Below, in pieces: positions 41,573-50,786 of a stretch of 64,000 nucleotides of DNA (position 1 is the first letter of the stretch; each line of letters begins with the position of its first letter). This DNA is from Anaerolineales bacterium (GTDB taxonomy: Bacteria > Chloroflexota > Anaerolineae > Anaerolineales > Villigracilaceae), in NCBI GenBank assembly GCA_016789025.1, contig JAEURC010000050.1:1-64000 (forward strand), written 5' to 3'. Position numbers and translations under genes: made by a program. Below the pieces are notes generated by a model that was not told where the DNA came from, did not search any database, and saw only the letters and a program-made list of their open reading frames with translations.

Positions 41573-41812
41573 ATGGAACTTGACCTCACCGCAATCGGAA
41601 CGGGACTCACCGCCATCGGCGCGGGGCTTGCCATCGGGCTTGCCGCCATCGGCACGGGTCTCGCGCAAGGACGCATCGGCTCGGCTGGGGCGGGCGTGAT
41701 CGCCGAAAAGCCCGAAGCGCTCGGCACGATCATCCTGCTCATCGCCATCCCCGAAACGATGGTGATCCTCGGCTTCGCTGTCGTGGCAATGCTCTTGCTC
41801 CTCGGCGGTTGA
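41573..41812 (+). CDS. V/A-type ATPase rotor subunit K (c-subunit, single hairpin)
   Basis: This 79-residue proteolipid has two helices. The ion-binding carboxylate is Glu61 in helix 2 ('LIAIPETMVILGF'), and helix 1 has Gln32 in 'IGTGLAQGRIGSAG'. The short single-hairpin form resembles Thermus-type V/A rotors rather than the doubled form of Enterococcus. Gln32 with Glu61-Thr62 is a ligand set seen in sodium-binding rings. The ion is still inference. AAAGGAG precedes ATG 41573. The next gene starts one base after the stop. High translation is expected because many copies are needed per complex. Confidence 0.93.
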   Translation: MELDLTAIGTGLTAIGAGLAIGLAAIGTGLAQGRIGSAGAGVIAEKPEALGTIILLIAIPETMVILGFAVVAMLLLLGG

Positions 41813-41813
41813 G

Positions 41814-42428
41814 ATGAGCCTGCCCGCCATACTGGAAAAGATCCGCGCATCGGGGCAGGAAGGATTGCGCGGCATCGAAGAGTGCGCTCGTATCGCGGCG
41901 GAGGAAATCGTCGCGCAGGCGCAGGCAGACGCGCGTCAGATCGAAGCGGATGCCATCGAACGCGCCATCGCGCCCGGCCTTGCCGAACGCGCGCGCACCC
42001 TTCACCGGGCGCGTATGGATTCCCTGCGCATCGTCGGCAACGTGAAGGAAGATTTGCTGGATGCCGCCCTCGCCGCCGCCGGAGCGCGTCTCGCCCCCAT
42101 TCGGGCTGACTCGTCCTACCCCGGCGTTTTGCGCACCTTGATCCATGAAGCGCTGGACGAGTTGTCCTCCGAGGGAAAAGAAAACGCGCAACTCGACGCG
42201 GACCCGCGCGACAAAACATGGATCGAAAATATCCTCGTTGAGTCCGGCTCGAAGATTCCCGTCAACTTCACGTTGACCTGCTGGGGCGGCGTGATCGCCA
42301 AAAGCATGGACGGCAAAGTGACGGTCATCAACACCCTTGAGGCGCGGCTCGCGCGCATCACACCGTTCCTGCGCGGGCATCTCGCCGCGCTGTTCGAGCG
42401 GGAACAACTCGCGGCAATGGATGTGTAA
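41814..42428 (+). CDS. V/A-type ATPase subunit E (peripheral stalk)
   Basis: Subunit E forms the stator stalk with the G/H protein. The 204-residue protein has a helical N-terminal half rich in Ala/Glu/Arg ('IVAQAQADARQIEADAIERA') and a mixed C-terminal globular domain ('GGVIAKSMDGKVTVINTLEA', 'RLARITPFLRGHLAALFERE'), the standard E layout. It starts one base after the K stop and its stop codon directly abuts the next ATG, so coupling is tight. Confidence 0.9.
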   Translation: MSLPAILEKIRASGQEGLRGIEECARIAAEEIVAQAQADARQIEADAIERAIAPGLAERARTLHRARMDSLRIVGNVKEDLLDAALAAAGARLAPIRADSSYPGVLRTLIHEALDELSSEGKENAQLDADPRDKTWIENILVESGSKIPVNFTLTCWGGVIAKSMDGKVTVINTLEARLARITPFLRGHLAALFEREQLAAMDV

Positions 42429-43508
42429 ATGTCCGCCGACTACGATTACGGCAATGCCCGGCTGCGCGTGATGAAAACGCGATTGCTTTCACCGCGCGAA
42501 CTGGAATCGTTGGCCGGCGCAGGCGCCATGCCGGGGTTGATCGCGGCGCTCACACGGACGGTCTACCAGAAATCCGTCGAGTCCGCGCTGGCGTATTCGA
42601 CGGGGATGCAGTGCATCGACGCGGCGCTGAAAAGCGACCTCGTTGCCGTCATCGGTAAATTGCGCGGCTTCTACAAAGAAGATGCCGGGAAAATGATCGC
42701 GTTATTTTTACGCGCGTACGATATCCACAACCTCAAAGCCATCCTGCGCGGACTCTCGAGTAACACGCCCGCATCCGACATCGTTTCGGTTTTGCTCCCC
42801 ATCGGCGAACTGGACGCGAACCTGCTCGGTCAACTCGTGCGCTTGAACAACCCGCGCGAAGTGGTGGACCTGCTTGCGAGCATGAGCCTGCCCTTTGCCG
42901 CGCCGCTGCTCAACGTGCGGGCGGAATTTCCGGGCGCCGGCGTGTTTGTGATGGAACTCGCCCTCGACCAATGGCGCTTTTCGGAAGCGGCAAAGATCCT
43001 GAAAGACGAAGCCGATCACCCCGACGCGTTCGCCGGCGCGCTCGCCCTCGAAACGGATATCGCCAACGCGCTGACCGCCCTGCGCTTTGCGCAATTCCCC
43101 GCCGAACGCGAACGGCTCCATGAACAGATCGGCAACAACGAGATCGCCCGCCTGTTCATCCAGCCGAGTCGCATCCCGGTCGAAGCGCTCGAAGGCGCAT
43201 CGCGGCAGGATCAGGTTGCATCCGCGGTGGAGGCGCTCTCGAAGAGTCCGCTCGCCCCCGCGTTGCGCGTCGGATTGGAAAAATACAATCTCTCGCATCG
43301 CCTGAGCGATCTGGAACGCGCGTTGAAACGGTATCAATTGAAGTGGCTCGCCGGGCAGATCGCCCGCGACCCGCTCGGCATCGGTGTGGCGCTGGGTTTC
43401 GCGGCGTTGAAGGTCAACGAAATAGGCAACATCCGTTGGATCGCGCATGGCGTCCATTTGGGGCTGCGGGCAGATGCGATCCACGCGGGCGTGGAGTTGT
43501 TGCAATGA
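42429..43508 (+). CDS. V/A-type ATPase subunit C (central stalk cap, d-type)
   Basis: Subunit C/d seats the rotor ring on the central stalk. The 359-residue, all-helical protein begins 'YDYGNARLRVMKTRLLSPRE', and the characteristic 'FLRAYDIHNLKAILRG' is near residue 92. The C-terminal 'RDPLGIGVALGFAALKVNEI' is typical of the family. The ATG follows the E stop directly, and its own stop overlaps the start of subunit F in ATGA. Confidence 0.92.
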   Translation: MSADYDYGNARLRVMKTRLLSPRELESLAGAGAMPGLIAALTRTVYQKSVESALAYSTGMQCIDAALKSDLVAVIGKLRGFYKEDAGKMIALFLRAYDIHNLKAILRGLSSNTPASDIVSVLLPIGELDANLLGQLVRLNNPREVVDLLASMSLPFAAPLLNVRAEFPGAGVFVMELALDQWRFSEAAKILKDEADHPDAFAGALALETDIANALTALRFAQFPAERERLHEQIGNNEIARLFIQPSRIPVEALEGASRQDQVASAVEALSKSPLAPALRVGLEKYNLSHRLSDLERALKRYQLKWLAGQIARDPLGIGVALGFAALKVNEIGNIRWIAHGVHLGLRADAIHAGVELLQ

Positions 43509-43852
43509 CCCAATTATTTGTCATCACCCGCCCCGCATTGACGACCGGCTTTCAACTTGCCGGCGTGGACGCTTACGGCATGGACGATGTGGAGAGCGCG
43601 CAGGAACTGATCCAAAAATGGATCGGCGCCGGCGAAGGCGGTTTGCTGGCAATCGACGACGGCTTGTTCGCGCGCATGGATGAAGCGTTCCTCAAAAGGC
43701 TCGACTCGGCTGAACAGTTGCCGTATATCGTCATCCCCGGCGGCAAGCCGCTGGGCGAAGAGGCTTCACAGAAGAGTCGCATCGCCGCGTTGATCCATCA
43801 AGCGATCGGCGCGCATATCACATTCAAAGCGAAAGATGAAAATGATGAATGA
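43505..43852 (+). CDS. V/A-type ATPase subunit F
   Basis: Subunit F is a small regulator of the central stalk. The 115-residue protein has a receiver-like alpha/beta fold: 'LFVITRPALTTGFQLAGVDA' with strand 1, 'GLLAIDDGLFARMDEAF', 'PYIVIPGGKPLGEEASQKSR' and a terminal helix. ATG 43505 overlaps the C stop as ATGA. Its end overlaps the start of subunit A by 17 bases. Confidence 0.9.
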   Translation: MTQLFVITRPALTTGFQLAGVDAYGMDDVESAQELIQKWIGAGEGGLLAIDDGLFARMDEAFLKRLDSAEQLPYIVIPGGKPLGEEASQKSRIAALIHQAIGAHITFKAKDENDE

Positions 43853-45635
43853 AACCCACACCACCGGGAAGATCGTCCGCATTGCGGGGCCTGTCGTGCG
43901 CGCGGCGGGGTTGGACAATATCCGCCTGTACGATGTGGCGCGCGTGGGCGAGATCGGACTCATCGGCGAGGTCATCCGCCTTTCGGAAGGATTGACGACG
44001 ATTCAAGTGTATGAAGATACATCAGGAATCCGCGTGGGCGAGCCGGTGTATAACACCGGTTATCCGCTGGTGGCATATCTCGGACCCGGCTTGTTGGGTC
44101 AGGTCTACGACGGGTTGCAAAGGCCGTTGAACATCCTAGCGGAGCAGGGTGAGGAATTCATCCAGCGCGGGGTGCAGGCATCGCCGCTGCCGGCGGAGAA
44201 GCGCTGGCATTTCACGCCGCGCGTGTCGGAGGGCGATCTCGTGGAACCCGGCGATATCTTGGGCGTGGTGCAAGAATCCAGGACCATCGAGCATCGCATC
44301 ATGATGCCGCCGAACGCGCGCGGGCGCGTGACGAAGATCCGCGAAGGCGAGTTAAAAGTCGACGAGGTGGCGGCAGTTGTAAGGTCGGAGGAAGCGGGCG
44401 GCGAAATCGAGGTCACGCTCGCGCAACGCTGGCCCGTTCGCCAGCCGCGTCCGTCTCGCATGCGTCTCGCGCCGCGCGAACCGATGATGACCGGCACGCG
44501 CATCATCGATTCGTTCTTCCCGATCGCGAAAGGCGGCGCGGCGATCATCCCCGGCGGATTCGGCACGGGCAAGACGATCACCGAACACAGCCTGGCGCGT
44601 TGGGCGGAAGCGGATGTGGTGGTGTATGTGGGTTGCGGGGAACGCGGAAACGAAATGACCGAAGTGCTGGAGGAATTCCCAAAACTCGAAGACCCGCGCA
44701 CCGGCGCAAAGTTGATGGAGCGCACGGTCTTGATCGCGAACACGTCGAACATGCCGGTGGCGGCGCGCGAGGCGAGCATTTACACCGGCATCACCATCGC
44801 GGAGTATTACCGCGACATGGGCTACGATGTGTTGATGCTCGCCGACTCGACCTCGCGCTGGGGCGAGGCGCTGCGCGAAATTTCCGGTCGTTTGGAGGAG
44901 ATGCCGGGCGAGGAGGGATACCCAGCCTATCTGGCGGCGCGTCTGGCGGAGTTTTACGAACGCGCCGGCCGGGTGGATTGCATCGGGAATCGCGGCGGCG
45001 AATCGGACAACGACGCGCGAACGGGTTCGGTTTCCATCGTCGGCGCGGTTTCGCCGCCCGGAGGCGATTTCTCGGAACCGGTCACGCAAAACTCGATGCG
45101 CGTGGCAAGCACGTTTTGGGCGCTCGATTACAACCTCTCGCGCCGGCGTCACTTCCCTGCCATCAATTGGACGAACAGTTACTCGCTCTACGATTTCAAG
45201 GACTGGTTCGAACGCGAAGTGGCGGACGATTGGAACGAACTGACACAAGAAGCGATGGCATTGTTGCAGCGCGAGGTGGAACTGCTCGAGATCGTCCAGC
45301 TCGTGGGACCCGACGCGCTGGCGGAACCCGAACGCGCCATCCTTGCAACGGCGCGTATGTTGCGCGAGGATTTCCTCCAGCAATCGTCGTTCCACGAGGT
45401 GGATCGGTATTGCATGATCCAAAAATCGTACTGGATGCTGAAAGCCATTATGGATTTTCACCGACTTACGCAAGCCGCGCTCGAAAGGAACGTGCCGCTC
45501 TCGCGCGTCACATCCATGCCGGTTATCCCGCTGATCGCGCGCATGAAGGAATTCCCGGCGCAATCTGCCGAAGCGGATGTTCAAGAACTCATGTCGCGCG
45601 TGCGGCAGGATTTTTCAACGATGGGAGTCAATTGA
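43836..45635 (+). CDS. V/A-type ATPase catalytic subunit A
   Basis: Subunit A carries the catalytic nucleotide sites. The 599-residue protein has the N-terminal beta barrel ('[16 protein letters not shown]'), the bulge region typical of A-type subunits (about residues 110-190, '[18 protein letters not shown]'), the P-loop 'GGFGTGKT' near residue 240, '[13 protein letters not shown]' with the catalytic Glu, and '[20 protein letters not shown]'. Starts at 43836, 43842 and 43845 are all possible because ATGs repeat. It overlaps F and is followed one base later by B. Confidence 0.97.
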   Translation: MKMMNETHTTGKIVRIAGPVVRAAGLDNIRLYDVARVGEIGLIGEVIRLSEGLTTIQVYEDTSGIRVGEPVYNTGYPLVAYLGPGLLGQVYDGLQRPLNILAEQGEEFIQRGVQASPLPAEKRWHFTPRVSEGDLVEPGDILGVVQESRTIEHRIMMPPNARGRVTKIREGELKVDEVAAVVRSEEAGGEIEVTLAQRWPVRQPRPSRMRLAPREPMMTGTRIIDSFFPIAKGGAAIIPGGFGTGKTITEHSLARWAEADVVVYVGCGERGNEMTEVLEEFPKLEDPRTGAKLMERTVLIANTSNMPVAAREASIYTGITIAEYYRDMGYDVLMLADSTSRWGEALREISGRLEEMPGEEGYPAYLAARLAEFYERAGRVDCIGNRGGESDNDARTGSVSIVGAVSPPGGDFSEPVTQNSMRVASTFWALDYNLSRRRHFPAINWTNSYSLYDFKDWFEREVADDWNELTQEAMALLQREVELLEIVQLVGPDALAEPERAILATARMLREDFLQQSSFHEVDRYCMIQKSYWMLKAIMDFHRLTQAALERNVPLSRVTSMPVIPLIARMKEFPAQSAEADVQELMSRVRQDFSTMGVN

Positions 45636-45636
45636 C

Positions 45637-47037
45637 ATGCTCAAAACCATCCCCATGCCTCGCCTGTTCACCACCGAATATCGCACGTTGTCGCAGATCC
45701 GCGGTCCGCTTGTGTTCGTCGAACGTATCGCGGACGTGGCGTATAACGAGATCGTGGAGATCGAGGGACCCGACGGCGATGTGCGCCTCGGACAAGTCCT
45801 CGATGTGGATCAGCAGCACTGTATGGTGCGCATCTTCATCGGGACCTCGGGCTTGGATCTCCAGCGGACGCGTGTGCGCTTCACCGGCGACGTGGCGCGG
45901 CTGGGCGTTTCGCTTTCCATGCTCGGACGAGCGCTGAACGGCGCCGGCGTTCCCATTGACGGAGGTCCGCCCATCACGCCGGAGCAAATGCTCGATATCA
46001 ACGGCTTGCCGATCAACCCTTCGATGCGCGCACAGCCGAGCGAGTTCATCCAGACCGGCGTTTCTGCCATAGACGGGTTGAATACGTTGACGCGCGGGCA
46101 GAAACTTCCCATTTTTTCCGGCGCGGGCTTGCCAGCCAACGAACTTGCCGCGCAGGTCGCGTCGCACGCGAGTGTGACGGGGGGAAACGGCAGTGAGCCT
46201 TTCGCGGTGGTCTTCGCCGCCATCGGAATCACTCAACGCGAAACGTCGTTTTTTATGGATCAGTTCCGTGCCAGCGATTCGATGGACCGCACCCTGCTGT
46301 TCATCAACCGCGCCGACGACCCTTCGATTGAACGAATCCTCACGCCGCGCACCGCGCTCACCGCCGCCGAATATCTGGCGTTCACGCACAACCGTCATGT
46401 GCTGGTCATTCTCACCGACATGACCAACTATTGCGAAGCCCTGCGCGAGATCGCCGCGGCAAGCGAGGAAGTGCCGGGGCGGCGCGGCTATCCGGGCTAC
46501 ATGTATTCCGATCTTTCGAGTCTCTACGAACGCTCCGGGCGAATCCGTGGGAAGTCCGGTTCGGTGACGCAGTTGATCATCCTTACCATGCCCGATGACG
46601 ACATCACGCATCCCATCCCCGACCTGACGGGCTATATCACCGAAGGGCAGATCGTGTTGAACCGCGACCTGCACCGCAAGGGAATCTATCCGCCGATCGA
46701 TGTGCTTCCATCTCTCTCAAGATTGATGAACGAAGGTATCGGTAAGAACAAAACGCGCGCCGATCATCGCTCGGTCGCGGATCAGTTGTACGCGTTGTAT
46801 GCCGAAGGGCGCGACCTGCGCCGCCTGGTGGCGATCATCGGTGAAGCCGCGCTTTCCACAGAAGACCGCCGCGTGCTCGAGTTCGCCAACCGTTTCGAGG
46901 GAACCTTCGTCGGGCAGGGAACTGCGAGCCGCGAGATCGCGCAAACTTTGGATGCCGCGTGGGACTTGTTGTCGCCCATGCCGCCCGATCTGCTCAAGCG
47001 GATTCCGCGCGAGTTCATCGAGCAGTATCACAAATAA
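45637..47037 (+). CDS. V/A-type ATPase regulatory subunit B
   Basis: Subunit B forms the hexamer with A and has a non-catalytic site. The protein has 466 residues from ATG 45637. It begins with '[17 protein letters not shown]', has '[17 protein letters not shown]' where A has the P-loop, '[19 protein letters not shown]' and '[20 protein letters not shown]', all typical of B. The GATGGGA site and single-base spacing after A support this start over a frame that begins inside A. A short hairpin separates it from D. Confidence 0.97.
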   Translation: MLKTIPMPRLFTTEYRTLSQIRGPLVFVERIADVAYNEIVEIEGPDGDVRLGQVLDVDQQHCMVRIFIGTSGLDLQRTRVRFTGDVARLGVSLSMLGRALNGAGVPIDGGPPITPEQMLDINGLPINPSMRAQPSEFIQTGVSAIDGLNTLTRGQKLPIFSGAGLPANELAAQVASHASVTGGNGSEPFAVVFAAIGITQRETSFFMDQFRASDSMDRTLLFINRADDPSIERILTPRTALTAAEYLAFTHNRHVLVILTDMTNYCEALREIAAASEEVPGRRGYPGYMYSDLSSLYERSGRIRGKSGSVTQLIILTMPDDDITHPIPDLTGYITEGQIVLNRDLHRKGIYPPIDVLPSLSRLMNEGIGKNKTRADHRSVADQLYALYAEGRDLRRLVAIIGEAALSTEDRRVLEFANRFEGTFVGQGTASREIAQTLDAAWDLLSPMPPDLLKRIPREFIEQYHK

Positions 47038-47046
47038 GAAATAATA

Positions 47047-47077
47047 GACCTGACGGGTTTTGGAAACCTGCCTGGTC
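47047..47077 (+). repeat. GACCTGACGGGTTT hairpin between subunits B and D
   Basis: GACC...GGTTTTGGAAACC...GGTC forms a nested imperfect hairpin. Its AAACCTG core is shared with a short palindrome at 60657 (AAACCTGACAGGTTT). It may lower D expression. Confidence 0.45.
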
Positions 47078-47090
47078 TGATGTGAAAACC

Positions 47091-47729
47091 ATGAGCAACG
47101 TATCCGTCACCCGCATGGAACTCCTCGCCCGTAAGGCGCAGACCTCGCTTGCCAAACAAGGGCGCGACCTGTTGGAGCAAAAACGCACCGCGTTAATGAA
47201 GGAATTCATGCGCGCCGCGGGCGCGGCGCTCGAACGTTCGGAGGCGTTGCAAGAGTCTGCGGCGGAGGCGAGCCAGGCGTTGGCGCGGGCAGAGGCGATG
47301 GCGGGCGCCGAGGCGGTGAGGTCAGCCGCGCTGGCGTCGCGAGGCAGGTTCCATCTCGAAGTCTCGACCAGAAGCGTGATGGGCGTGCGCGTCCCGCACA
47401 TCGAGCAGAAAAGCCCGTCGCGCTCGCTGTTGGAACGCGGCTACTCCATCGTGGGAACGTCCACCAGCATCGATGAAACCGCTTCGGCTTTTGAACGGGA
47501 GGTGAAGGATATGATCCAGCTTGCAGATACCACCCTGCGTCTCATGCGGCTGGGCGACGAGATCCGCCGCACCTCGCGGCGGTTGAATGCGCTCGATCAC
47601 AATTTAATTCCGCGCCTGCAATCGGAACAACGCTTCATCGAAACCGCGCTGGACGAACGCGAACGCGCCGATCATTTTCGGTTGAAACTGGTGAAGAGGT
47701 CGTTGGAGCGAAAACGAGGGGAGCGATGA
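47091..47729 (+). CDS. V/A-type ATPase subunit D (central stalk)
   Basis: Subunit D is the rotating shaft inside the A3B3 head. The 212-residue protein is a long coiled coil of N- and C-terminal helices ('RMELLARKAQTSLAKQGRDL', 'LLEQKRTALMKEFMRAAGAA' and 'LNALDHNLIPRLQSEQRFIE') around a short middle. 'RRLNALDHNLIP' is the family hallmark. ATG 47091 was chosen because the frame upstream runs inside B and the hairpin. It is the last gene of the ATPase operon. Confidence 0.93.
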   Translation: MSNVSVTRMELLARKAQTSLAKQGRDLLEQKRTALMKEFMRAAGAALERSEALQESAAEASQALARAEAMAGAEAVRSAALASRGRFHLEVSTRSVMGVRVPHIEQKSPSRSLLERGYSIVGTSTSIDETASAFEREVKDMIQLADTTLRLMRLGDEIRRTSRRLNALDHNLIPRLQSEQRFIETALDERERADHFRLKLVKRSLERKRGER

Positions 47730-47825
47730 TTGTTGTTGAGTTTGTCTCGATGATAAAGACGCGCCGCGAGGAACGATGTCGTACAAAATATCCGCCATAT
47801 AAATTCCCCACAGCGTTTTATGCGG

Positions 47826-47856
47826 CGAAAAGCAGGAGTGCGATGTAGCTATCCGC
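47826..47856 (+). repeat. AAAAGCAGGA...GATGTAGCT element, copy 1
   Basis: CGAAAAGCAGGAGTGCGATGTAGCTATCCGC shares its AAAAGCAGGA, GATGTAGCT and CGC blocks with the element at 48467. Each lies upstream of an accessory gene, and GATGTAG also ends the junction segments at 36591 and 38045. Confidence 0.45.
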
Positions 47857-47893
47857 TCTATTGAACATCAAACATATCGTCAAAGGAAATTCG

Positions 47894-48424
47894 ATGACCA
47901 ATAAAATTCTTGTAACCTATTCCAGTCGCACGGGCTGGACACCTGGAGTGGCAGAAGCAATCGGAAAAACACTTACGGAAAATAGCTTTCAAGTAGATGT
48001 AATTCCCATGCTGGAAGTACAGAGCCTTTCGACATACAATGGAGTGGTGGCGGGGAGCGCTATTCGCAGTAGGGCATGGCTGCCCGAAGCTGTGCAATTC
48101 ATCCGCGCACATCAAGACGAATTAAGAGTAAGACCTTTTGCCGCTTTTTTGGTCTGCATGACTTTAGCAATGCCAAGTGGAGAAAACTATCGTTCGCAAA
48201 TATCCACATGGCTTGATCCTGTGCGCGCGCTTGTAAAGCCAGTTAGTACGGGACTCTTCGCGGGCGGATTGGATATCAGCCGAGTTGAAAATTTCAGCGA
48301 CAGATTGATGTTTAAATTGAGCGTCATGTTCGGCGTGTGGAAGGAAGGCGATCACCGCGACTGGAATGCCATTCATCAATGGGCGATACAACTAAAACCT
48401 CTTTTGCTGAACTATTCAGAGTGA
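47894..48424 (+). CDS. Flavodoxin-domain protein
   Basis: The 176-residue protein is a flavodoxin-like fold. The FMN phosphate loop is 'VTYSSRTGWTPGVAEAIGK' at residues 7-25, and 'YNGVVAGSAIRSRAWLPEAV' gives the second FMN loop. 'TGLFAGGLDISRVENFSDRL' fits the protoporphyrinogen-oxidase-like (HemG-type) flavodoxin branch. ATG 47894 has AAAGGAA upstream. Base composition looks AT-richer than the ATPase operon. It lies in a patch of unrelated single genes, so no pathway is suggested. Confidence 0.85.
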   Translation: MTNKILVTYSSRTGWTPGVAEAIGKTLTENSFQVDVIPMLEVQSLSTYNGVVAGSAIRSRAWLPEAVQFIRAHQDELRVRPFAAFLVCMTLAMPSGENYRSQISTWLDPVRALVKPVSTGLFAGGLDISRVENFSDRLMFKLSVMFGVWKEGDHRDWNAIHQWAIQLKPLLLNYSE

Positions 48425-48466
48425 CACAAATTGGTCTACCGTAGTAAAGACTCGAGTTGTTTTGAG

Positions 48467-48499
48467 CCAAAAAGCAGGATTAAGATGTAGCTGGGCGCC
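48467..48499 (+). repeat. AAAAGCAGGA...GATGTAGCT element, copy 2
   Basis: CCAAAAAGCAGGATTAAGATGTAGCTGGGCGCC matches copy 1 at 47826 in spaced blocks and also contains the AAGATGTAG-TGGGC part of the asd junction segments. It precedes the gene at 48555. Confidence 0.45.
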
Positions 48500-48554
48500 T
48501 GCCGCCAAATTAGAAAAATGATTTTTCGACCCGTTGTAACGAAAGGACGATGCT

Positions 48555-48986
48555 ATGTTGAAGTATTTGATTGTAGTAATTCTCATTGGACATGGTTTCA
48601 TTGTGAGCGCTCAATCGGGAGGGAACTTTGGTGGCGGGAATTCTCAAATAACTAACCCATCTTGGTTGAATTGGTTTCCAATGACCCTGGGGCGTTCATG
48701 GTTCTTAACCGCTTTCAAACTTGAAGGAACGCTTGTTGATAAGATCTTTGGTTTCATCTGGCTGGCATCAGGGCTGTGCCTTATAGCCGCCGCGCTTGGT
48801 GTTTTGGGCTTCATCGTTCCGAGCGAACTCTGGCGAACACTCGCCGTTTACGGAGCTTCAGGTTCGCTCTTAATGCTTTTAGTCTATTTCCACCCGTTCT
48901 TTATTATTGGCATTCTCGTAGATGTTGCCATCTTGGTTACGCTACTCTGGACAAACTGGCCGCCCAAAACCTTGATGGGGGCGTAG
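48555..48986 (+). CDS. Small four-helix membrane protein (DoxX-like)
   Basis: The 143-residue protein has about four hydrophobic helices (residues 2-18, 63-88, 92-112 and 113-133) and a polar loop between helices 1 and 2 ('QSGGNFGGGNSQITNPSWLN'). Size and topology resemble DoxX-like membrane proteins, but I see no decisive motif. GAAAGGA precedes ATG 48555. It is one of three AT-richer accessory genes between the ATPase and pheA. Confidence 0.65.
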   Translation: MLKYLIVVILIGHGFIVSAQSGGNFGGGNSQITNPSWLNWFPMTLGRSWFLTAFKLEGTLVDKIFGFIWLASGLCLIAAALGVLGFIVPSELWRTLAVYGASGSLLMLLVYFHPFFIIGILVDVAILVTLLWTNWPPKTLMGA

Positions 48987-49113
48987 CGCCAAGAGATAAT
49001 CCATATTTTTGGATGGACGATTCCTGTAAATTTGGCGTCAAGATATTACACTGTTGGTAAATTGACAACCTTGCTCTGAATAAATTCACACCATTCATGG
49101 ATAGGAAACACAA

Positions 49114-49770
49114 ATGAAATACAAGTTTTTAATGATCTGTGGAATTTTGGCTCCGGTAGTTTACATCCTCACTGTCATACTTGGGGGAGCTATAAGACCA
49201 GGCTACAGTCATATATCTCAAGCGGTGAGTGATTTAATTGCAACTGAAGCGCCCAATAAATCCATTCTTGATTCGTTGTTTGCTCTCTACAATCTCCTGA
49301 CCATTGCTTTTGGAGCAGGATTGTTTCTATATGTGCGTAGCGACCATCAGAATCGCAGAAAAGTTATTGGGGCTCTGGGCGCTATTATATTAATCGTAGA
49401 AGGCGTATTTGGGATTATTACGCTTTTCTTCCCCGAAGATGCTGGAGGCATGAAATCTGCCATCTCGAGTACGGGCGCAATGCATATTGTCTTTGCTGGT
49501 TTGAGTTCATTGACCACAATGCTCGCCATTTTGTTCATGGGTTTCTGGTTTAGGAATAGCCAGACTATGCGTAGATATGGTCTGTATTCCTTCATGTCTG
49601 TTGCCGCTGTGTTTTTATCGGGCGGGTTTGCCGCTTTCAGTGTAGCCACCCAGAGTCCCATTGGCGGACTTGTTGAACGTATCACGATCGGCGGGTTCTT
49701 GCAGTGGCTGTTCATTATTGCATTGATGATGTACTTTTCTAAGGCAACAAGTAGACTGCCAAGCAGTTAA
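49114..49770 (+). CDS. DUF998-type membrane protein
   Basis: The 218-residue protein has six hydrophobic helices. Features of DUF998 are the N-terminal helix, 'ILGGAIRPGYSHISQAVSDL' after it (the family's 'RPGYSHxxxxVSDL'), a loop 'FFPEDAGGMKSAISSTGAMH' with acidic residues near 100-125, and a His-containing third segment. The role is unknown. AGGAAA lies before ATG 49114. A terminator follows at 49851, and the pheA gene converges from the other side. Confidence 0.8.
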   Translation: MKYKFLMICGILAPVVYILTVILGGAIRPGYSHISQAVSDLIATEAPNKSILDSLFALYNLLTIAFGAGLFLYVRSDHQNRRKVIGALGAIILIVEGVFGIITLFFPEDAGGMKSAISSTGAMHIVFAGLSSLTTMLAILFMGFWFRNSQTMRRYGLYSFMSVAAVFLSGGFAAFSVATQSPIGGLVERITIGGFLQWLFIIALMMYFSKATSRLPSS

Positions 49771-49850
49771 GTCATAAGGTTTCGTACAATGGTCGCCGCT
49801 CATTAATGAACAGCAGCGGCAAAGGTAAACAGAAAAAGAGAATGATGAAG

Positions 49851-49891
49851 ACCCCGAGCCAGACGAAAAGCATTGGGGCTTTTTCTTTTTC
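49851..49891 (+). terminator. Terminator between the DUF998 gene and pheA
   Basis: ACCCCGA and TTGGGGCT form a stem with a wobble pair, followed by TTTTCTTTTTC on the plus strand. A better-paired copy with the same flanks lies at 38787. Confidence 0.75.
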
Positions 49892-49903
49892 GGGCGGATT
49901 TCG

Positions 49904-50716
49904 TTATCCCTTAAACCTCGTATACGACCCCAGCACGCGCAAGGTCACCGCATATTCGTCCAGATGATCGAGTGCGCGTTTTGTTTTTTCGTCGTCCGTC
50001 GAACCGATGAAGTCAATATAAAACAAATAGTCCCACGGCTTGCCCTGCAACGGACGCGACTCGATCTTGGTCAGGTCAATGTCTCGCAGGGCAAATGCCG
50101 ATATGGCTCTGAACAACGAGCCGGGTTGATTCTTCAACGTGAACACGATGGAGGTCTTCGCCTCGCCCGTTGGGATAACCGCTTCTTTTTGGATGGCGAG
50201 GAATCTCGTGTAATTCTCCGCGTTGTCCTCGATGCCCTCTTCGAGAATTTGCATCCCGTACAACTCCGCCGCGCGGCGCGATGCGATAGCCGCCGTATCG
50301 TGCGCGCCCGACTCTTTCAGCATCTTCACGCTCCCCGCCGTGTCGTAGACTGCCTCCGCGATAATGCCGCGCTTCCGTAAATACCCCGCGCACTGACCCA
50401 ACGCCTGCGGATGGCTGATGGCTTTTTTGATGTCCGCCATTTGCGCGCCGGGTAACGCGATCAAACAATGACGCACGCGCAGTAAATACTCGCCCACGAT
50501 GTGCAGGTCGTTGCGCAGTAACAGATCGTAATTCTGGTGGATGCTCCCCGCCAGCGAATTTTCGATGGGGATCAACGCCGCCTCGCTCCGCCCCGCGTTG
50601 ACCGCCTCGAATACCGCGTCGAACGACTCGCACGGCAGCGACTCGACCTCCCCAAAATAATCGAACACCGCTTGCTCACTATACGCGCCGGGTTCTCCTT
50701 GAAATGCGATTTTCAA
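49904..50716 (-). CDS. pheA: Prephenate dehydratase
   Basis: PheA converts prephenate to phenylpyruvate in phenylalanine synthesis. The protein has about 270 residues and is monofunctional, without a chorismate-mutase domain. It opens 'KIAFQGEPGAYSEQA', has 'LIPIENSLAGSIHQNYDLL' near residue 50, the catalytic-region 'NYTRFLAI' near 170, and a C-terminal ACT domain ('SIVFTLKNQPGSLFRAISAF', 'LTKIESRPLQGKPWDYLFYI') for phenylalanine feedback. The start is TTG 50716 with a strong TGGAGG five bases upstream. The aminotransferase upstream on this strand is likely in the same operon. Its 3' end is duplicated twice near 37.8 and 38.9 kb. Confidence 0.94.
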   Translation of the reverse strand: MKIAFQGEPGAYSEQAVFDYFGEVESLPCESFDAVFEAVNAGRSEAALIPIENSLAGSIHQNYDLLLRNDLHIVGEYLLRVRHCLIALPGAQMADIKKAISHPQALGQCAGYLRKRGIIAEAVYDTAGSVKMLKESGAHDTAAIASRRAAELYGMQILEEGIEDNAENYTRFLAIQKEAVIPTGEAKTSIVFTLKNQPGSLFRAISAFALRDIDLTKIESRPLQGKPWDYLFYIDFIGSTDDEKTKRALDHLDEYAVTLRVLGSYTRFKG

Positions 50717-50730
50717 AATGCCTCCAGTTT

Positions 50731-50786
50731 CAAGTCGAAGGTTGAACGTCGAAGGTGGCGAAACCTGAAAGCTTGAACCTGAAACT
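50731..50786. repeat. GAAGGTTGAACGTCGAAGG repeat between aminotransferase and pheA
   Basis: TCAAGTCGAAGGTTGAACGT and the following CGAAGGTGGCGAAACCTGAAAGCTTGAACC units are related to the hairpin repeat at 35377. It lies inside the presumed operon. Confidence 0.5.
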
